A stretch of 5,914 bases of DNA from an uncultured Bacilli bacterium (lineage in GTDB: Bacteria > Bacillota_I > Bacilli_A > RF39 > UBA660): contig CALVWH010000108.1 of the NCBI GenBank assembly GCA_944364705.1, forward strand, positions 1 to 5,914, written 5' to 3'. Below, in pieces: positions 4,293 through 5,914 of this stretch (its first letter is position 1; every line of letters begins with the position of its first letter). The position numbers and the translations under genes are program-made. The notes beneath the pieces are model-generated. The model did no database searches. It saw only the letters and a program-made list of their open reading frames with translations, and was not told the DNA's origin.

Positions 4293-5195
4293 ATGCTTAA
4301 CATATTAGATTACACGTCAATTTGCGATAATGCAGCAACATTAGAAATGATTTATATTGTCAAAACCGTTTTAAATATCCTTAAAATCGCAGCACCCATT
4401 TTTTTGATCATTTTATCCATGCTTGATGTTGTTCGAATGGTAACCAATGCGAATATGGATCAAACAGCACAAAGTGGGAGAATTTTAAAACGAATGTTTT
4501 CCGCAGTTCTTATCTTTTTACTTGCTTCCATTATCGATTTAGTTTTTAATGTTGTAGGAATTCCAAGTCTTCCAAGTACCCAGTGCTGGAATGAAGCAAC
4601 CAAAGAAACCGTCGAAGTATTAAAACAAGCAGAAAAAGAAGCAGAACTTGCGAAAGAAGAAGAACGGCTACAATCCGCAAAAGACAAAGAACAAGAAGAA
4701 TACGAAAATCGATTTGAAGACTATGACGATGAACCAGGATATAACGCAAAATCCACGGCCCAAAAAGTTGTTGATTTTTCAAAACAATTTATTGGTGCAC
4801 CTTATAATTATGGAGGACCTAGAGCTGTAGATAATCCGAATGCTATTTTTTCACCAGGAACCGATTGTTCTGGATTTATTTCTATTTTATATAAACACTT
4901 TGGATATGATGTCGGAACGTATACGGGAAATATGTGTTATATGGGAGAAAGAATAACAAGCATTGATGATTTAAAAGTCGGAGATATTTTATGCACAGGA
5001 GCAGCTCCAACCTATAGTCATGTCGTTATGTATGTTGGACGACTTAAGAATGGAGAAGGGGAAAGTAGTGGGGTTGCTGATGGAGTACCAGCCGTCATTC
5101 ATGCCTCGAATTCCGCACCATTCCCTTCCGGAGGAGTAAAATATACTCCACTTAGCTCTTATAGCAATGCTCCAATGATTCGAAGACTGGTATAG
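4293..5195 (+). CDS. Two-helix pilin-like membrane domain fused to NlpC/P60 hydrolase
   Basis: A protein of 300 aa. Residues 20-90 hold two hydrophobic helices (about 24-50 and 69-88) around a loop with the basic RILKRM. The pattern, including PIFLIILSMLDVVRMV and FSAVLIFLLASIIDLVFNVVG, resembles the VirB2/TrbC-type or Mbov_0395-like T4SS pilin domain. There is no cleavable signal peptide. A charged, glutamate-rich linker or coiled coil (about 101-145) leads to an NlpC/P60 domain (about 152-300). Its catalytic residues are visible: Cys192 in GTDCSGFIS, His243 in YSHVVMYVG and His270 in VIHASN as the third residue. Such domains are usually gamma-D-glutamyl-diamino acid endopeptidases that cut wall peptides. 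No other conjugation or T4SS gene is in the window, so the membrane part may act as an anchor or channel-like module. It is the first gene of a two-gene operon; the next ATG follows its stop by 12 bases. Confidence 0.85.
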   Translation: MLNILDYTSICDNAATLEMIYIVKTVLNILKIAAPIFLIILSMLDVVRMVTNANMDQTAQSGRILKRMFSAVLIFLLASIIDLVFNVVGIPSLPSTQCWNEATKETVEVLKQAEKEAELAKEEERLQSAKDKEQEEYENRFEDYDDEPGYNAKSTAQKVVDFSKQFIGAPYNYGGPRAVDNPNAIFSPGTDCSGFISILYKHFGYDVGTYTGNMCYMGERITSIDDLKVGDILCTGAAPTYSHVVMYVGRLKNGEGESSGVADGVPAVIHASNSAPFPSGGVKYTPLSSYSNAPMIRRLV

Positions 5196-5207
5196 AAAGG
5201 AAACCAT

Positions 5208-5906
5208 ATGGAAGATTTTTTTGCGATTTATAAAAAACAAATTTTTCTATTAGGCGTTTTAATTGCTGTGATCCTTCTTCTTACCGTGATCCAGTGGATA
5301 AAAGGAAAAGGAATGCAGAATAAAATTGTGACCAACAAAGATCTTGTCTATGATAATTTAGAACAAATGTCTTCTGTTGGAGAAAATAAAATTCCTTTTA
5401 TTAATTTTAAAATGGATGGAATTACCGAAATCAATAACGAAATTGTAAACCTTTGTCTTCATGAAATTGTTGTCGAAAAACGAAACGTATCCTATACGTA
5501 TGACACCGATAACAAAACCTATTTATCCGTTTTCATCCATAGCCAAGGAGTCTTAACCAATGGGATCCCATACGAAGATTTTTTCTTTACCTATAACTTT
5601 GACTTAAAAAAGAAAAAACAAATAACAGAAGAAGAACTCCTATCAAATTATCAAATAACAGAAGAAGAGGCAGAAGAAATCTATGAAAAACAACTATACG
5701 ATTGGTATCAAGAAACGATAGAAGAAGGATTTTCTGATGGATATTGTGACTTTTCTTGTTACAAAGATGCCCATGTCAAAGAAGATAATGCTTCCTTCGT
5801 AAGAAAAGACGGAAATTTATACATGTATAAAGATTTTGATCGCTCCGCAGCAATGGGAGACGAAACCTTTTTTGAAGGAAAAGATTTAGGAGTAGCCTTA
5901 ACCTAA
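5208..5906 (+). CDS. Single-pass membrane protein with DUF3298/RsiV-like exterior domain
   Basis: A complete protein of 232 aa. A ten-residue cytoplasmic tip (MEDFFAIYKK) precedes a membrane helix at about 12-30; the rest should be outside. Residues about 60-175 resemble DUF3298/RsiV-type domains: KTYLSVFIHSQG, then the typical YNFDLKKKKQITEEELL (129-145), followed by an acidic helix (TEEEAEEIYEKQL). A late part contains two nearby cysteines (C180, C184) in DGYCDFSC, a possible disulfide or metal site. RsiV itself is an anti-sigma factor whose exterior domain binds lysozyme; here the cytoplasmic tip is far too short to hold a sigma factor. AAAGGAAA (5196-5203) lies just before the start, and cotranscription with the NlpC/P60 gene suggests a shared job at the wall, such as localising or restraining the hydrolase (inference). 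Family resemblance moderate; function unknown. Confidence 0.7.
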   Translation: MEDFFAIYKKQIFLLGVLIAVILLLTVIQWIKGKGMQNKIVTNKDLVYDNLEQMSSVGENKIPFINFKMDGITEINNEIVNLCLHEIVVEKRNVSYTYDTDNKTYLSVFIHSQGVLTNGIPYEDFFFTYNFDLKKKKQITEEELLSNYQITEEEAEEIYEKQLYDWYQETIEEGFSDGYCDFSCYKDAHVKEDNASFVRKDGNLYMYKDFDRSAAMGDETFFEGKDLGVALT

Positions 5907-5914
5907 TCTTTTTT
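5879..5914 (+). terminator. Intrinsic terminator overlapping the last gene's stop
   Basis: AAAAGATTTAGG (5879-5890) pairs with CCTAATC (5902-5908) plus following T, with one bulged T. Six T (5909-5914) run to the window edge, so the T tract may continue. The TAA stop (5904-5906) is in the right arm. It would close the NlpC/P60 operon. Confidence 0.6.

Noticed and set aside
4460..4830. Two minus-strand frames and one plus-strand frame inside the NlpC/P60 gene
   Set aside because: They are shadows of the alpha-helical, glutamate-rich coding region and have no start signals of their own.
4989..5240. Minus-strand frame crossing the junction of the last two genes
   Set aside because: It overlaps the catalytic NlpC/P60 codons and the next gene's start, and shows no family resemblance.
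1..5914. CRISPR arrays, tRNA or rRNA genes
   Set aside because: No regularly spaced direct repeats and no tRNA- or rRNA-like sequence were seen on either strand.

Overview
The window reads as chromosomal DNA from a very AT-rich, low-GC Gram-positive bacterium of the Bacillota, most likely a Bacilli-type lineage (inference). Support comes from recognisable YutD-like and SpoIVB-like proteins, a BceS-type sensor-kinase tail, Bacillota-style ribosome binding sites (AGGAGG, AAAGGTG, AAGGGG), sigma-A-like promoters and A/T-rich codon use. TGA ends at least two genes (2015-2017 and 2299-2301) and tryptophan is written TGG, so the standard bacterial code applies rather than the Mycoplasma code. All supported genes lie on the + strand.

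Left edge (1-263): the first about 64 bases look like the right end of an IS3-family insertion sequence: a transposase C-terminus, its stop, then a terminal repeat ending in TTGACA. It is followed directly by the last 65 codons of a histidine kinase whose reading frame is cut at that junction, so the kinase appears to be interrupted.

First unit (about 278-2309): an extended -10 promoter drives a membrane-anchored SH3-like plus DUF4015-type glycosidase-like protein carrying a 16-A homopolymer in its coding sequence. A YutD-like gene overlaps its stop codon (ATGA) and ends in a terminator that contains the YutD stop codon.

Small-gene island (2310-3165): two short genes of unknown function, each with its own promoter and terminator. 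One encodes 137 aa with a 27-bp tandem repeat; a further degenerate repeat copy sits in a 12-codon mini-ORF after its stop. The other encodes a lysine-rich 52-aa protein.

Right part (3166-5914): a SpoIVB-like secreted S55 serine peptidase with PDZ domain and intact His/Asp/Ser triad, in its own unit. Next is a two-gene operon with a good promoter: a fusion of a two-helix pilin-like membrane domain to an NlpC/P60 cell-wall hydrolase, then a single-pass membrane protein with a DUF3298/RsiV-like exterior domain.

Most products with a recognisable location act at the membrane or cell wall: sensor kinase, extracellular glycosidase-like protein, secreted signalling protease, wall hydrolase and its membrane partner. 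The least explained part is the pilin-like/NlpC fusion with its RsiV-like partner. A second theme is architectural: four of the five terminators contain the stop codon of the gene they terminate.
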